A DNA stretch of 64,000 bases from DATBVX01 sp963705495 (GCA_963705495.1 CAVPJQ010000010.1:62001-126000), one strand, 5' to 3'. Positions 1-9,781 are shown, counted from the first letter of the stretch. The notes: generated by a model not told the origin, from the sequence alone. Made by a program: numbers and translations.

Positions 1-1
1 C

Positions 2-157
2 TCCCAGCCGGATCACTGCAACGATCAGAAGACGCCGCACATCATGGAATGGCTGCGCAAGATCTACGAGCGTCCTGCTACGAAGGCGACCTGGGCCAAG
101 GGGCGCACGGAGATGTCGGCGCGCGTGAAGTTCCTGGAGCGCACATCCAATGCTTGA
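2..157 (+). CDS. Glutathione S-transferase family protein, LigF-like (C-terminal fragment)
   Basis: The first 52 codons of the window read as the end of a GST-fold protein and stop at TGA 155-157; the start lies outside the window. The visible tail contains IMEWLRKIYERPATK followed by a charged helix. This resembles the C-terminal end of bacterial beta-etherase-type GSTs (LigF/LigE group), where a 'W(L/I)xRIxARPA' segment closes the alpha-helical domain. The next gene starts inside this one (ATG 150, 8-bp overlap) and has the same C-terminal pattern, so two related GSTs are tandem and translationally coupled. Function is inferred from the family only; the N-terminal glutathione site cannot be seen. 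Confidence 0.6.
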   Translation, partial: SQPDHCNDQKTPHIMEWLRKIYERPATKATWAKGRTEMSARVKFLERTSNA

Positions 158-935
158 GCTCTATCACTGGGAACCGAACACGTTCTTCCTCAAGCCCCTG
201 ATCGCGCTCAAGGAAAAGCAGGCCGCTTTCACCAGTCGTTACTTCGATCCGACGCGCTTCGAGCAGTTTGCGCCGGGCATTTCCGCGCAGCGTGGAGTCG
301 GACCTGCACCTGGAGCGCGAAGGCCCGGTGCTGGTGCACGACGGCACGATCATCAGCAGCTCATTTTTCATGCTGGAGTACATCGCGGACGCATTGCCAG
401 GTGTTGATCTTTATCCCGGGCAATGCTTATGAGCACTATCGCGCGCGCGCCTGGGGCCAATTCCTCACGCTGTCTCTCGGGCCGGGAGTGTGCTCGCTGG
501 GATGCGCGAAGTACCTGGCGCCGGTCCTCAGACAGCGCGACCCGCAGCAACTCAAGGCCGAGATCGCCAGCATCGAGCCGCTGGAACGACGCACGGCCTG
601 GAGCGCGGTCGCCGACGGATTTACGGACACGATGCTCGCCAGCGTGAGGCACAAGCTCGAATTCCCTCTCAAGCGCCTTGAGACCTCGTTGAGCAAGGGA
701 CCGTGGCTGGCAGGTCCGGTCTATTCCGTGGCCGACATCGAAGCGTTCTCGATGTTGAACCCCCTGCCAAGACCTAGCACCAGACCTGGTGAGTGAACAG
801 GCAACACCCCGGCTGATCGAGTTCGTCAATCGTATGCGGGCCCGCCCGGCAGTACGCGAAGCGCTCGCAATGAGCAGGACCGGCAAGCCGCGTGAGGCCT
901 TCGTGCCGGGTAGCGAGTCCTCACGCTGGGGCTGA
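150..935 (+). pseudogene. LigF-like glutathione S-transferase, reading frame broken three times
   Basis: Coding similarity runs from ATG 150 to TGA 933-935, but it needs three frame changes: near 279 (extra A in GGCATTT), near 421 (extra C after CCCGGG) and near 769 (extra A in CCAAGAC). Each is a single-base insertion. Removing all three gives one 260-residue protein with an N-terminal thioredoxin-like half (MLELYHWEPN, then FEQFAPGFPR) and a helical half ending in IEFVNRMRARPAVREAL. The length and layout match LigF-type beta-etherases, which use glutathione to cleave beta-aryl ethers of lignin dimers. It overlaps the preceding GST and lies 10 bases before the amidohydrolase gene. Whether the breaks are real or sequence errors is open; other genes in the window show the same kind of break. 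Confidence 0.65.
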
Positions 936-945
936 AGGAAGGCCG

Positions 946-1959
946 ATGCAGTACCGACGTATCGCCACCGAAGAAGCCTGGGCGATTCCGGAGCAATTCG
1001 ACGCGTGGCGCGAACTGCTGAAGAAGAGCACCGACTACGACCCGGATCTGTTCCTCGCCAGGGCCCAGACCGACGGTGGGCTGCTGTCACGGCGCCTGCT
1101 CGATAGCGACGAGGAGCGGCTGCGGATCATGGATGAGGCGGGCGTCGACGTGCACTTGCTGGCGCTCACCTCGACGGGCGTGCAGGCCCTCGAAACGGAG
1201 CTCGCCGTTTCGATCGCAACGCTTGGTAACGATCGGCTGGCCGCAGCGATCGCGCGACATCCGACCCGCTACGCGGGACTCGCGACGATTGCACCGCAGG
1301 ATCCGAGACGAGCCGTGAAGGAGATGGAGCGTGCGATCAGGACGCTGAAGCTCAACGGCGTGATGATCAACTCGCACACCAACGGCGAGTATCTCGATGA
1401 GCTGAAGTTCTGGCCGATCCTCGAAGCTGCGGCGGGGCTGGGCGTGCCCATCTATATCCACCCGCGTTCGCCCTCGCCCGCGATGGCGCAGCCCTATCGC
1501 AAGTATCACCTCGAACATGCCATCTGGGGGTACGCCGTCGAGACGGGACTGCACGCGGTGCGCCTCATCATGAGCGGCGTGTTCGACAAGTACCCGACGC
1601 TCAAGATCGTCATCGGGCACATGGGTGAGAACATCCCGTACGCGCTCTATCGCATGGACTGGATGCACTCGCGTGCCCCGGTCGCGATGGACCGGCCGAA
1701 ACTCGCGCTCACGCCGAGCGAGTACTTCAAACGCAATTTCATGATCACGACCAGCGGCGTGAACTGGCATCCGGCGCTCAGGTTCTGCATCGAAGTGCTG
1801 GGCGCGGACAACATCATGTGGGCGGTCGACTATCCGTACCAGGAGACGCACGAGGCGGTGCGTTTCATGAACGAGGCGCCGATCTCGGACGAGGACAAGA
1901 AGAAGATCTTCCATCGCAATGCCGAGCGGGTATTCCGCATCCCCGCTGCTTCTCGCTAG
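946..1959 (+). CDS. Amidohydrolase family 2 protein (decarboxylase-like)
   Basis: This 337-residue protein is of the PF04909 amidohydrolase-2 family, which includes gamma-resorcylate, 2,3-dihydroxybenzoate and 5-carboxyvanillate decarboxylases. Family marks are IATEEAW near the N-terminus (acidic metal ligand), INSHTNGEYLDE, IYIHPRSP (metal-binding His), IGHMGENIPYALYRMDW, and MWAVDYPYQ with the late metal-binding Asp. The start is ATG 946, because a GAAGGAAGG ribosome site (934-942) lies just before it; an upstream in-frame start at 892 would run into the GST gene. It is related to the amidohydrolase at 22010-23086 but clearly diverged. It probably decarboxylates or hydrolyses an aromatic acid in the cytoplasm; the substrate is unknown. 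Confidence 0.85.
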   Translation: MQYRRIATEEAWAIPEQFDAWRELLKKSTDYDPDLFLARAQTDGGLLSRRLLDSDEERLRIMDEAGVDVHLLALTSTGVQALETELAVSIATLGNDRLAAAIARHPTRYAGLATIAPQDPRRAVKEMERAIRTLKLNGVMINSHTNGEYLDELKFWPILEAAAGLGVPIYIHPRSPSPAMAQPYRKYHLEHAIWGYAVETGLHAVRLIMSGVFDKYPTLKIVIGHMGENIPYALYRMDWMHSRAPVAMDRPKLALTPSEYFKRNFMITTSGVNWHPALRFCIEVLGADNIMWAVDYPYQETHEAVRFMNEAPISDEDKKKIFHRNAERVFRIPAASR

Positions 1960-2059
1960 ATCCTGATCCGGCAGACACGGATTGAGGCGCCACGCTCCTC
2001 CGAACGGGCTCAGGGAGGATGAAGGCCCAGGCAGACGCAGATCAGAAGGCTGTGTAAGG

Positions 2060-2964
2060 ATGCGCCGATGCAGACCACTGCGTCTGATCGCGATCGTCGT
2101 CCTCTTCTTCGTCGGCCTGCTGCTGCGGCGGCAGCGAGTTCTCGAGGCGCGCACGGCGGACGGCTACTGGTGATCGTCGTGTGGATCGGATTGCCGGCGC
2201 TCATCCTTGCCGGTGTCAGTCGCCTGCCGCTGCATGCGCAGCTCTTGTGGCTGCCGGCAGCGGCGATGGCGACGATCCTCATCGGCTGCGCCGTATCCGC
2301 GTTCGTGGGACGAAGACTCGGAGCTCGAGCGAAGGGCTTCGGCGCTTTCGTCACCTGTTCAACGGCGCTCAACATCAGCCTCGAGTATCCCTTCATGCTC
2401 GCCGTCAAGGGAGCGGATGGCTTTGCGGAGCTCGCGCTGTTTGATCTCGGCAATGCGCTGATGCTCTGTACGTTCGGTTACCTGCTCGCGGCGAAGCTTG
2501 GGCGCCGGGCCGGGACCTGGGGGCAGGCGCTGCAACGACTCGGGTCCTTTCCACCCCTCTGGGCGCTGCTGCTCGCGCTGATCATCAATATCTTCGGCTT
2601 GCCGGTCTCGACGGTGGCGCTCGATACGCTGCAGGCGATCGGTGGGTGGGTCGTGCTGCTCGTACCGCTCGCGCTTGGGATTCTGTTCGACGGTCGCCGC
2701 GCACTCTCCACACCGTCCCTGGGTGCAGTGGGAATCCGTCTCGGTGTCGGGCTGGTCATGGGGATCGCGTGCGTGACACTGTTGGATCTGCACGGACTGA
2801 CTCGCACCGTCGTACTGGTCGGTTCAGCCGCGCCGATCGGCTTCACGGTTGTGGTTCTGACTCAACGTGAATCGCTCGACACCGAGCTGGCTGCAAGCGC
2901 CGCGTCGCTGTCGGTCCTGTTGGGGCTGCTTTACATACCACTGGCACTGCTGTGGCTGGACTGA
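2060..2964 (+). CDS. AEC-family (auxin efflux carrier-like) permease, one-base frame break
   Basis: Two overlapping frames join into one membrane protein. The first frame (ATG 2060, preceded by AAGG) reads MRRCRPLRLIAIVVLFFVGLLLRR and continues to ARTADG. The protein then continues one base out of phase as LLVIVVWIGLPALILAG to TGA 2962-2964. A one-base deletion near 2164 explains this, and the repaired product is 301 residues, normal for AEC carriers. About eight to ten hydrophobic segments are visible, and the 'GLPALIL' segment after the first helix is typical of the family. AEC proteins export or import organic acids across the inner membrane. Here it may move a product of the neighbouring amidohydrolase. 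The break may be a sequencing error. Confidence 0.7.
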
Positions 2965-3065
2965 CGGGTTGATCACGCGAATGGAAGTCCTTCAGATATT
3001 TCATTCATCGACGTGGCTCAAACACGACACCGGCCCGGAATTAGGCCCCCATCGTGCGCTGTCGG

Positions 3066-3095
3066 TTGACTCGCCGTTCGCTGTGGATCGACTAT
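3066..3095 (+). promoter_or_regulatory. Possible sigma70 promoter for the TonB receptor gene
   Basis: The 269-bp gap between the permease and the receptor contains TTGACT at 3066-3071 and GACTAT at 3090-3095 with an 18-base spacer. The match is moderate. Nothing else convincing was seen in the gap. Confidence 0.35.
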
Positions 3096-3233
3096 TGGTG
3101 CGGCAGTCGCGCTGTAATCGGGGCGAACGCATGGGGTTTGATCTATTGAGTCTGTTTGTGGATACGCGAGCGATCATCCGTACCATTTAGACCACAACGA
3201 TCTGGGGGCACCCGTCTGCGAGGGCGATCGACC

Positions 3234-5810
3234 ATGAAAAAATTCTTTCTCTCATCCGCGATCCTGACATTCACGAGTCCGCTGCTGCTGCTCGGCGCGA
3301 CCACCGCACTGGCGCAGCAACAGCAGGCGCAGGTTACCGGTACCGCATCCGGCGCCCTGGAAGAGGTCGTCGTCACCGCGCGCTACCGCGAAGAGCTTTT
3401 GCAGCAGACCCCCATCGCGATTACCGCGATCACAGGGGCGGATCTCTCTGCGCGGTCTTTCACCCAAGCGTATGAGCTCGGTTACACGGTACCGAACGCG
3501 GTGTTGAGGCCAGCCCAGGCGGCTTTCGGCAACACGATGACCGCCTACATTCGCGGCATCGGCCAGTACGACTTTGATTTTGCGTTCGAGCCCGGCGTCG
3601 GTATCTACGTCGACGATGTTTACCATCCCTTCACTCTGGGCTCAGAGATCGATCTTCTCGACCTCGACCGCGTGGAAGTGCTGCGCGGCCCGCAGGGCAC
3701 GCTGTTCGGACGCGGCGCCATCGGCGGCGTCATCCGTTACGTGAGTAAGAAACCGGTCGGCGACAACAGCGGGTTCATCGACGTGACGTACGGGCAATTC
3801 AATCGGCTCGACGTCCGCGCGGGCTACGATTTCGCGATCAGCGACAAGCTGATGGCCCGCGTCACCGGGGTGTCCAAGCATCGCGACGGTTACCAGAAGG
3901 TCTTCGACTTCGCCTGCCTGTATCCATCGCAGTCCGGAAACCTGAATCCGCGCAGCATCAATCGGGGGACCGATTGCGATCTCGGCACTCAAGGCGGGCA
4001 GGACGTGGTCGGCGGGCGGGGCATCCTGCGCTGGGTCCCGAGCGAGGCCTTTGAGTCGAACACGACGCTCGAGTACATGGACGATACCTCGGAAGCACGC
4101 GCTGACTACATGAGCGCGATCAATCCTGCGCCTCTCAGCAACCCTGCCTTCGGTTATCAGCCCAATTACCTGACGCCGGTCCTGAACATCGCGTACGACC
4201 AGCGTTTCATCAGCCCTAACCACAACACTTACGCGACCTACGATGATCCGCGCAGCGGGCTCTCATTCAAGCCGCAAACGGCGTTTGAAAAGTGGACCGC
4301 ATCCGAACGGGTGGACGTGCGGCTATCCGATGCGTTCAATATCACCGCGATCGGGTCCTACAGCGAGCTGGATAGTCATTTCGCCACCGATGCAGACGGC
4401 TCGCCGTTGAATCTGCAGACCGTGAACGGCAGGCAACAGATCAGAGTCGCGACCGGGGAGCTGCGCCTCGAAGGCCGCATCGCCGATCGGCTGAACTGGA
4501 CCCTCGGAGGTTTCTATTACGACGGTCACGCTGTGAACGATCAGACCGTCAGCATTCCCTGGCTGACGATGCTGTTGGACCAGTTCCTGCCGAACAAGAT
4601 CGGCCCATGCGTCATATGCCCGCCCCCCAACAACATCACCATACAACAGGGTGCGGCGCTGCTCGATTCAGACCCGGCAACCTACACGTTCGTCAACGCC
4701 CACAATATCCACGACATCACGAGCTGGGCGGGTTTCGGCCACATGGTCTTCGATCTGACTGACAATTGGTCTATCAACGCGGGCGTGCGCTACTCGGACG
4801 ACAGCAAGGATGTCAATTTCGACAATACGCGGGTTCAGAATCCGAACCTCAGCGTGGCCGCCACGCACACCGACTGGATGGCGGGTGTGAACTGGAAGGC
4901 GACGGACACGACGATGGCGTATGGAACGGTCGCCACCGGCTACCGACCGAGCGCTTACAACTCGCGTCCCTTCCAGTGGACGCAGGTGGTCGCCGTGGGC
5001 CAGGAGGATGCTGACTCCTACGAGCTCGGCCTGAAGATGGACCTGTTCGATCGGACTCTGCGTCTCAACCTCGCCGGCTTCTATATCGACTACGCACACC
5101 GGATTCTCCCCGTCGGCGGAACAGAGTGCCCGGTGCTCAACGATCCGCCAGGACCGCCCATCTACCTGACCAGCCCTCCGGGAACCACTGGTACATCGCT
5201 TGACAGCCTGGGCAACAACTGCCTGACCGTGGCGCAGGTGTCGCGGACCTTTTACGCGAATGGCCCGGCCAAGATTAAGGGCGTCGAGCTGGAAATGGCC
5301 TGGCGCCCGGTCGAGGCGCTGAACATCACCGGCCAGATCGGAAAGCTCTACTGGGAGTCGGACGACATCGACAACTGCGACTTCAATTTCGACGGCGTTC
5401 CGGACCCGGGCACCACCTGCATCAACGATCTGCCCCCGCAGGTCCCGGATATGAACTGGTCCGTCGGCGTGTCCTATGGGTTTGCCCTGGGTGAAGCGGG
5501 AAGCCTGACGCCCAGGGTTGATGTGTATGGACAGACCGAGATCTGCTTCGGTCCTTCGGTCCCCACCTCGACCGTCGCCACCGACATCAGGTCGCAGCTT
5601 TGTGATGACGGCTACGAACTGGTGAATGCGTCCCTCATGTGGGCCAGTAACGATAGTGGTTGGAGCGCAACGCTTGGCGTCACCAATGCCACCGACGAGG
5701 ATTACAACTACAACTCCTTCCCGCTGACGCTGTTTGGCCAGCCAACCGCCGAGAAGCAGCCAGCCCAGCCGAGGGAGTGGTTTGTCACGATTGAAAAACA
5801 ATTCAAGTAA
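3234..5810 (+). CDS. TonB-dependent outer-membrane receptor
   Basis: This 858-residue protein starts with a signal peptide (MKKFFLSSAILTF, hydrophobic core, cut near ALAQQQ). A TonB-box-like EEVVVTAR follows, then the plug domain (TPIAITAITGADL, RGIGQ, VEVLRGPQGTLFGRGAIGG) and a long beta-barrel rich in aromatic strands, ending in EWFVTIEKQFK. ATG 3234 is chosen because it begins the signal peptide; longer starts add unrelated residues. Such receptors import large or scarce substrates using energy from TonB-ExbBD. The plug is of the type common in sphingomonads and related aromatic degraders rather than a classical siderophore receptor. Its place inside the catabolic island suggests uptake of an aromatic dimer or a similar compound. 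A hairpin terminator follows directly. Confidence 0.93.
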   Translation: MKKFFLSSAILTFTSPLLLLGATTALAQQQQAQVTGTASGALEEVVVTARYREELLQQTPIAITAITGADLSARSFTQAYELGYTVPNAVLRPAQAAFGNTMTAYIRGIGQYDFDFAFEPGVGIYVDDVYHPFTLGSEIDLLDLDRVEVLRGPQGTLFGRGAIGGVIRYVSKKPVGDNSGFIDVTYGQFNRLDVRAGYDFAISDKLMARVTGVSKHRDGYQKVFDFACLYPSQSGNLNPRSINRGTDCDLGTQGGQDVVGGRGILRWVPSEAFESNTTLEYMDDTSEARADYMSAINPAPLSNPAFGYQPNYLTPVLNIAYDQRFISPNHNTYATYDDPRSGLSFKPQTAFEKWTASERVDVRLSDAFNITAIGSYSELDSHFATDADGSPLNLQTVNGRQQIRVATGELRLEGRIADRLNWTLGGFYYDGHAVNDQTVSIPWLTMLLDQFLPNKIGPCVICPPPNNITIQQGAALLDSDPATYTFVNAHNIHDITSWAGFGHMVFDLTDNWSINAGVRYSDDSKDVNFDNTRVQNPNLSVAATHTDWMAGVNWKATDTTMAYGTVATGYRPSAYNSRPFQWTQVVAVGQEDADSYELGLKMDLFDRTLRLNLAGFYIDYAHRILPVGGTECPVLNDPPGPPIYLTSPPGTTGTSLDSLGNNCLTVAQVSRTFYANGPAKIKGVELEMAWRPVEALNITGQIGKLYWESDDIDNCDFNFDGVPDPGTTCINDLPPQVPDMNWSVGVSYGFALGEAGSLTPRVDVYGQTEICFGPSVPTSTVATDIRSQLCDDGYELVNASLMWASNDSGWSATLGVTNATDEDYNYNSFPLTLFGQPTAEKQPAQPREWFVTIEKQFK

Positions 5811-5830
5811 CTTCGAGCCTATCGAACCTG

Positions 5831-5858
5831 AGGGCGCGCTCAGCAATGAGCGCGCCCT
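5831..5858 (+). terminator. Hairpin terminator after the TonB receptor gene
   Basis: A perfect 11-bp inverted repeat, AGGGCGCGCTC (5831-5841) and GAGCGCGCCCT (5848-5858), has a six-base loop. It lies 20 bases after the receptor stop and is followed by a short T/C-rich run. An ATG at 5846 lies in the loop and stem, which argues against it being the start of the next gene. Confidence 0.75.
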
Positions 5859-5989
5859 TAATTCTCCTCACTAGGGCCCGACCTCCGAGCAGTCTCCCGA
5901 TTGCAGGTCGCCGAGGCCAGCGATCTTCAGAAGGTACGCAAGGCAACCGCAGCGGTGCGCGTTCTTGGTTCCCGACTTTCTCGCGCTCG

Positions 5990-8044
5990 ATGATCCTTTC
6001 AGCTACCAAACTGCCAGCGATGATTTTCGGTCTCGGAGTTCTCGCCGCGATGCCGTGCCAGGCTCGCCCGCCCGCAGACGTCGATGGTGCACGCATCGCG
6101 GCCGCCGATCGGGACCCCGGGAACTGGATGACCCATGGGCGCACTTATCGGGAAGAGCGCTTCAGCCCGCTCGCGGCTATTAACACTAGCAACGTAGGAA
6201 AGCTCGGCCTCGCCTGGTATTTCGAAGCCGACAGCCGCATCGGCACCGAGGCGACGCCGCTCGTCGTCGATGGCGTCATGTACACGACCAGCGTGTGGAA
6301 TATCGTGCACGCGCTCGATGCGAAGACCGGCAGAGAACTCTGGCGCTATGACCCGCAGGTGCCACGCGCGTGGATGCGCTACATGTGCTGCGGGCCGGCA
6401 AATCGCGGCGTTGCTGTCTGGAAGGGCAAGGTCTACGTCGCGACGATCGAAGGGCGCCTGATCGCGATCGACGCCGCCAACGGCCACCTGCTCTGGCAGG
6501 TGCAGACGACCGCTCCCAGTCAGCCGTATTCGATTACCGGCGCGCCGCGCGTCGTGAAGGGCAAGGTGATCATCGGCAACGGCGGCGCCGAAATGCTGGT
6601 GCGTGGTTACGTCACGGCCTACGACGCGGACACCGGCAAACAAGCCTGGCGGTTCTACATCGTGCCCGGCAATCCGGCAGACGGATTCGAATCGCCGACG
6701 ATGAAGATGGCGGCCGCAACCTGGTCGGGCGAATGGTGGAAGTACGGCGGGGGCGGAACCGCGTGGGACTCGTTCGCCTTCGATCCCGATCTCGATCTTC
6801 TCTACATCGGCACCGGAAATGGCGCGCCGTGGTCGCGCGATCTGCGCAGCGCTGGCAAAGGCGACAACCTGTTCCTGTGCTCGATCGTCGCGGTGAGGCC
6901 CGACACGGGTGAGTACGTCTGGCACTACCAGGCGGTCCCCGGGGAGAACTGGGACTACACCTGCGTGCAGCAGATGACGCTGGTCGATCTCAAGATCCAG
7001 GGCGTCATGCGCAAGGTACTGCTGCAGGCGCCGAAGAATGGCTTCTTCTACGTGCTCGATCGCACCAACGGCAAGCTCATCTCGGCCAACAACTTCGTGC
7101 CCGTCAACTGGGCGAGCCGTATCGACCTTGCGACCGGGCGCCCGGTCGAGATCAAGGAAAATCTTTACGACGCGGTCGATGCCAAGTACGTCTACCCGGC
7201 GCATTACGGCGCTCACAACTGGCATCCGATGTCCTACAGCCCGCTCACCGGGCTCGTGTACATCCCGGCACAGGAAGTCGCCTGGCCCTACAGCCGCACG
7301 GCACACTTCGAGCCGAAGAAGATGAGCTGGAATCTCGGCTTCAATCCGAATCCACGCATGCCGGCGGCGCCACCGCCGGAAAAAAAGGCGTACCTGCTCG
7401 CGTGGGATCCGGTGAAGAACGCCGCAGCGTGGCGCATCGATCATCCCACGCAGTGGAATGGCGGTGTGCTGTCGACCGCGGGCAACCTGCTGGTTCAGGG
7501 CGCTTCAGACGGGCGCTTCGTGATCTACCGCGCAGACAATGGCAAGGAACTCTGGGAAGCACCAATCGACACCGGGGCGGTCGCAGGGCCGATCAGCTAT
7601 GCCGTCGATGGTGAACAGTACATTGCCATCGCCGCCGGGTGGGCCGGCTCGATGGTCGTCACTGGCGGCGACATGCCGATCTACGCCACGCCGACGCGCA
7701 TCCTCGCCTTCAAGCTCGGCGGCACGGCGACACTTCCAAAGCCAAAACCCGCAGCGCCGGTGAACCTTCCGGCCTCGACCGCATCGAGTGAAGTCATCGC
7801 GCAGGGCGAGGCGCGTTATGGCCAATACTGCCGAATCTGCCACGGCACGGGCGTAATCTCAGGTGGCATGACACCGGACCTGCGCCACATGTCGCCCGAG
7901 ACGCACCAGGCGTTCAAGCAGATCGTTCTGTACGGTGCGCGCGCGAAGGACGGCATGGCGCCGTTCGCCGACGTTCTCAGCGCAGCGGACGCGGACGCTA
8001 TTCATGCCTACATCATCGACGAGGCTCGCAGACAGCTGCATTAG
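5990..8044 (+). CDS. PQQ-dependent quinohemoprotein dehydrogenase, periplasmic
   Basis: This 684-residue protein begins with a signal peptide (MILSATKLPAMIFGLGVLAAMPCQA). An eight-bladed PQQ propeller follows, with repeated W-docking motifs (DAKTGRELWRYDP, DAANGHLLWQ, DADTGKQAWRF, DNGKELWEAP). It has adjacent cysteines C133-C134 (YMCCGP), typical of the vicinal disulfide beside PQQ, and GTGNGAPW/GDNL in the active-site blade. The C-terminal cytochrome c domain carries CRICH (C614, C617, H618). It probably oxidises an alcohol or aldehyde in the periplasm and passes electrons to the respiratory chain. ATG 5990 is chosen because an upstream ATG at 5846 lies within a terminator hairpin. The substrate is unknown; an aromatic side-chain alcohol fits the neighbours. 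Confidence 0.9.
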   Translation: MILSATKLPAMIFGLGVLAAMPCQARPPADVDGARIAAADRDPGNWMTHGRTYREERFSPLAAINTSNVGKLGLAWYFEADSRIGTEATPLVVDGVMYTTSVWNIVHALDAKTGRELWRYDPQVPRAWMRYMCCGPANRGVAVWKGKVYVATIEGRLIAIDAANGHLLWQVQTTAPSQPYSITGAPRVVKGKVIIGNGGAEMLVRGYVTAYDADTGKQAWRFYIVPGNPADGFESPTMKMAAATWSGEWWKYGGGGTAWDSFAFDPDLDLLYIGTGNGAPWSRDLRSAGKGDNLFLCSIVAVRPDTGEYVWHYQAVPGENWDYTCVQQMTLVDLKIQGVMRKVLLQAPKNGFFYVLDRTNGKLISANNFVPVNWASRIDLATGRPVEIKENLYDAVDAKYVYPAHYGAHNWHPMSYSPLTGLVYIPAQEVAWPYSRTAHFEPKKMSWNLGFNPNPRMPAAPPPEKKAYLLAWDPVKNAAAWRIDHPTQWNGGVLSTAGNLLVQGASDGRFVIYRADNGKELWEAPIDTGAVAGPISYAVDGEQYIAIAAGWAGSMVVTGGDMPIYATPTRILAFKLGGTATLPKPKPAAPVNLPASTASSEVIAQGEARYGQYCRICHGTGVISGGMTPDLRHMSPETHQAFKQIVLYGARAKDGMAPFADVLSAADADAIHAYIIDEARRQLH

Positions 8045-8054
8045 GCAGGCAACC

Positions 8055-9341
8055 ATGAAACTCACTGACAGCGAACGAGCAATGCTCGATGGACGCCACG
8101 GCAAGGCGCAGCAAAAAGCGATGGAGTTGCTGGTGCGTTATGCCGAAGCACTCGGCGCGGAGCGCTTTGTCGACACGACGAACGTCGCCGGCGTCCCGGG
8201 CTCATCGAACCCGTATCTGCAGAACTACTACAAGAGCGCCGGCAATTCCTACGACGCGATCTTTTCCTATTTCGATCTCGACAGTGACGAACTGGTCGAG
8301 GTACCACGCGTCACTGTTCACAGCTGCCACCTGCAAGGCGGGCTCGATCCGGACAACTGGCAACGGTTGGGCGGCAAGCCGGAAGCTTTTCAGATCAGCC
8401 AGACGAGCGAACATGACGCCGCAGATCGCGGCATCCGCATTCTCAAGACCTGCACGCCCTACTTGGCGGGCAACGTCCCGACCCGGGGCGAGCACTGTGC
8501 GTGGATGGAGTCATCGGCGGTGGTGTACTGCAATTCGGTGATTGGTGCGCGCACCAACACCGAGGGTCGCGAGAGCACCAGTGCCGCGATGCTAACTGGG
8601 AAGATCCCGGACTGGGGCCTGCATCGCGACGAGAATCGCCATGCGACCCATCGCATCAACGTCGAAATCGAAGTCATGAGCGTGATGGACTGGGGCATGC
8701 TGGGGTATTTCGTCGGCGATGTGATGGGGGAGCGAATTCCGGTTCTGGTCGGCCGGTACGGCGAGCCCGATCTGATACGTCACAAGCATTTCGGCGCTGC
8801 CGCCGCCTCCTCGGGTGGTGTGGAGATGTACCACATCGTCGGCGTGACTCCGGAAGCGTCGAGTCTCGAGGCGGCACTGGGCTCGAAATCAGCGGCCGAA
8901 ACGTACACGTATGGCCGGGCGGAGCGGCGCCGGATCTACGAGGTGCTGAACGCCAACGGTCACAGCACCGACGTCGACTACGTAATGCTCGGCTGCCCGC
9001 ATTACTCGCTCGAGCAGATTCGCGATGCGTGCCGGCTGCTCGAGGGTCGCAAGGTCAGCACCCACTGCAACCTGTGGATCTTCACCTCGCGCGCCGTGAA
9101 GGGCGAGGCCGAAAAATTCGGCTACACGAAAGTCATCCGCGATGCCGGTGGTGTGCTGCTGACCGATACGTGCTCAGCCATCAGCCAGGCGGTACCGCCG
9201 GGGACCAAGGTTGCTGCGCTCGATTCGGCCAAGCAGACCCACTACCTGCCGGCCATGGTCGGAATCGAAGCGTGGTTCGGGTCGACGCAGGATTGCATTG
9301 ACGCGGCACTTACCGGCCGCTGGAAAGGAGAGGCGCCATGA
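8055..9341 (+). CDS. Aconitase X catalytic (large) subunit
   Basis: This 428-residue protein matches the AcnX catalytic domain (formerly DUF521). Hallmarks are YLAGNVPTRGEHCAWMESSAV, then NSVIGARTNTEGRES, LGCPHYSLEQI, and DTCSAISQ near the C-terminus. These conserved cysteines usually hold an iron-sulfur cluster. Known members dehydrate small hydroxy acids: cis-3-hydroxy-L-proline in bacteria, phosphomevalonate in archaea. The large and small subunits are separate genes here, overlapping by ATGA at 9338-9341, so they should form a complex. ATG 8055 lies 10 bases after the PQQ dehydrogenase stop. The substrate cannot be told from sequence. No proline racemase or pyrroline reductase lies nearby, so hydroxyproline use is not supported by context. 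Confidence 0.9.
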   Translation: MKLTDSERAMLDGRHGKAQQKAMELLVRYAEALGAERFVDTTNVAGVPGSSNPYLQNYYKSAGNSYDAIFSYFDLDSDELVEVPRVTVHSCHLQGGLDPDNWQRLGGKPEAFQISQTSEHDAADRGIRILKTCTPYLAGNVPTRGEHCAWMESSAVVYCNSVIGARTNTEGRESTSAAMLTGKIPDWGLHRDENRHATHRINVEIEVMSVMDWGMLGYFVGDVMGERIPVLVGRYGEPDLIRHKHFGAAAASSGGVEMYHIVGVTPEASSLEAALGSKSAAETYTYGRAERRRIYEVLNANGHSTDVDYVMLGCPHYSLEQIRDACRLLEGRKVSTHCNLWIFTSRAVKGEAEKFGYTKVIRDAGGVLLTDTCSAISQAVPPGTKVAALDSAKQTHYLPAMVGIEAWFGSTQDCIDAALTGRWKGEAP

Positions 9342-9781
9342 GCACACCAACCATCACGCTGCGTGGGCGCAAGGTCGTGGGTGGCAGCGCAGAGGGTGAA
9401 GCACTTGTCACCCGGGAGACGATATCCGGCTGGGGTGGCGTCAATCCGACGCAGGGCACGATCATCGAAACACGGCATGAGCTGCGCGGTGTGAGTTTCA
9501 AGGACAAAGTGCTGGTATTTCCCGGCGCGAAAGGCTCATCGGGCTGGTCAGCGGTCTTTCACATGACCCGGCTGATGGGCACTGCACCGAAAGCGATGAT
9601 CTTCAACGAGATGACCACCAAGATCGCGCTGGGTGCGGTCGTGATGCGCGTGCCTTCGATCACCGATCTCGACCAGGATCCGCTCGCCGTCATCGAGACC
9701 GGCGACTGGGTCAAGGTGGACGCTGATCGAGGCATCGTCGAGGTTCGCAAGGCCGCCGCGCGCCGCGAGGCCACCGGATGA
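9338..9781 (+). CDS. Aconitase X swivel (small) subunit
   Basis: This 147-residue protein is of the DUF126/AcnX swivel family. It has the N-terminal LRGRKVVGGSAEGEAL, GWGGVNP, the phosphate-loop-like FPGAKGSSGWS and a compact beta-rich C-terminal half (SITDLDQDPL...GDWVKVDADRGIVEV). It closes over the large-subunit active site and contributes substrate-binding serines. It overlaps the large subunit at its start (ATGA 9338-9341) and the dioxygenase gene at its end (ATGA 9778-9781), so all three are probably translated together in a fixed ratio. Confidence 0.9.
   Translation: MSTPTITLRGRKVVGGSAEGEALVTRETISGWGGVNPTQGTIIETRHELRGVSFKDKVLVFPGAKGSSGWSAVFHMTRLMGTAPKAMIFNEMTTKIALGAVVMRVPSITDLDQDPLAVIETGDWVKVDADRGIVEVRKAAARREATG

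Noticed and set aside
4668..5846. 392-residue minus-strand open frame opposite the TonB receptor
   Set aside because: Low-complexity Val/Arg/Asp composition and complete overlap with a well-supported gene.
5846..5989. Upstream ATG start for the PQQ dehydrogenase
   Set aside because: The ATG lies in the loop and stem of the terminator hairpin, and the added residues have no signal-peptide character; ATG 5990 begins one.
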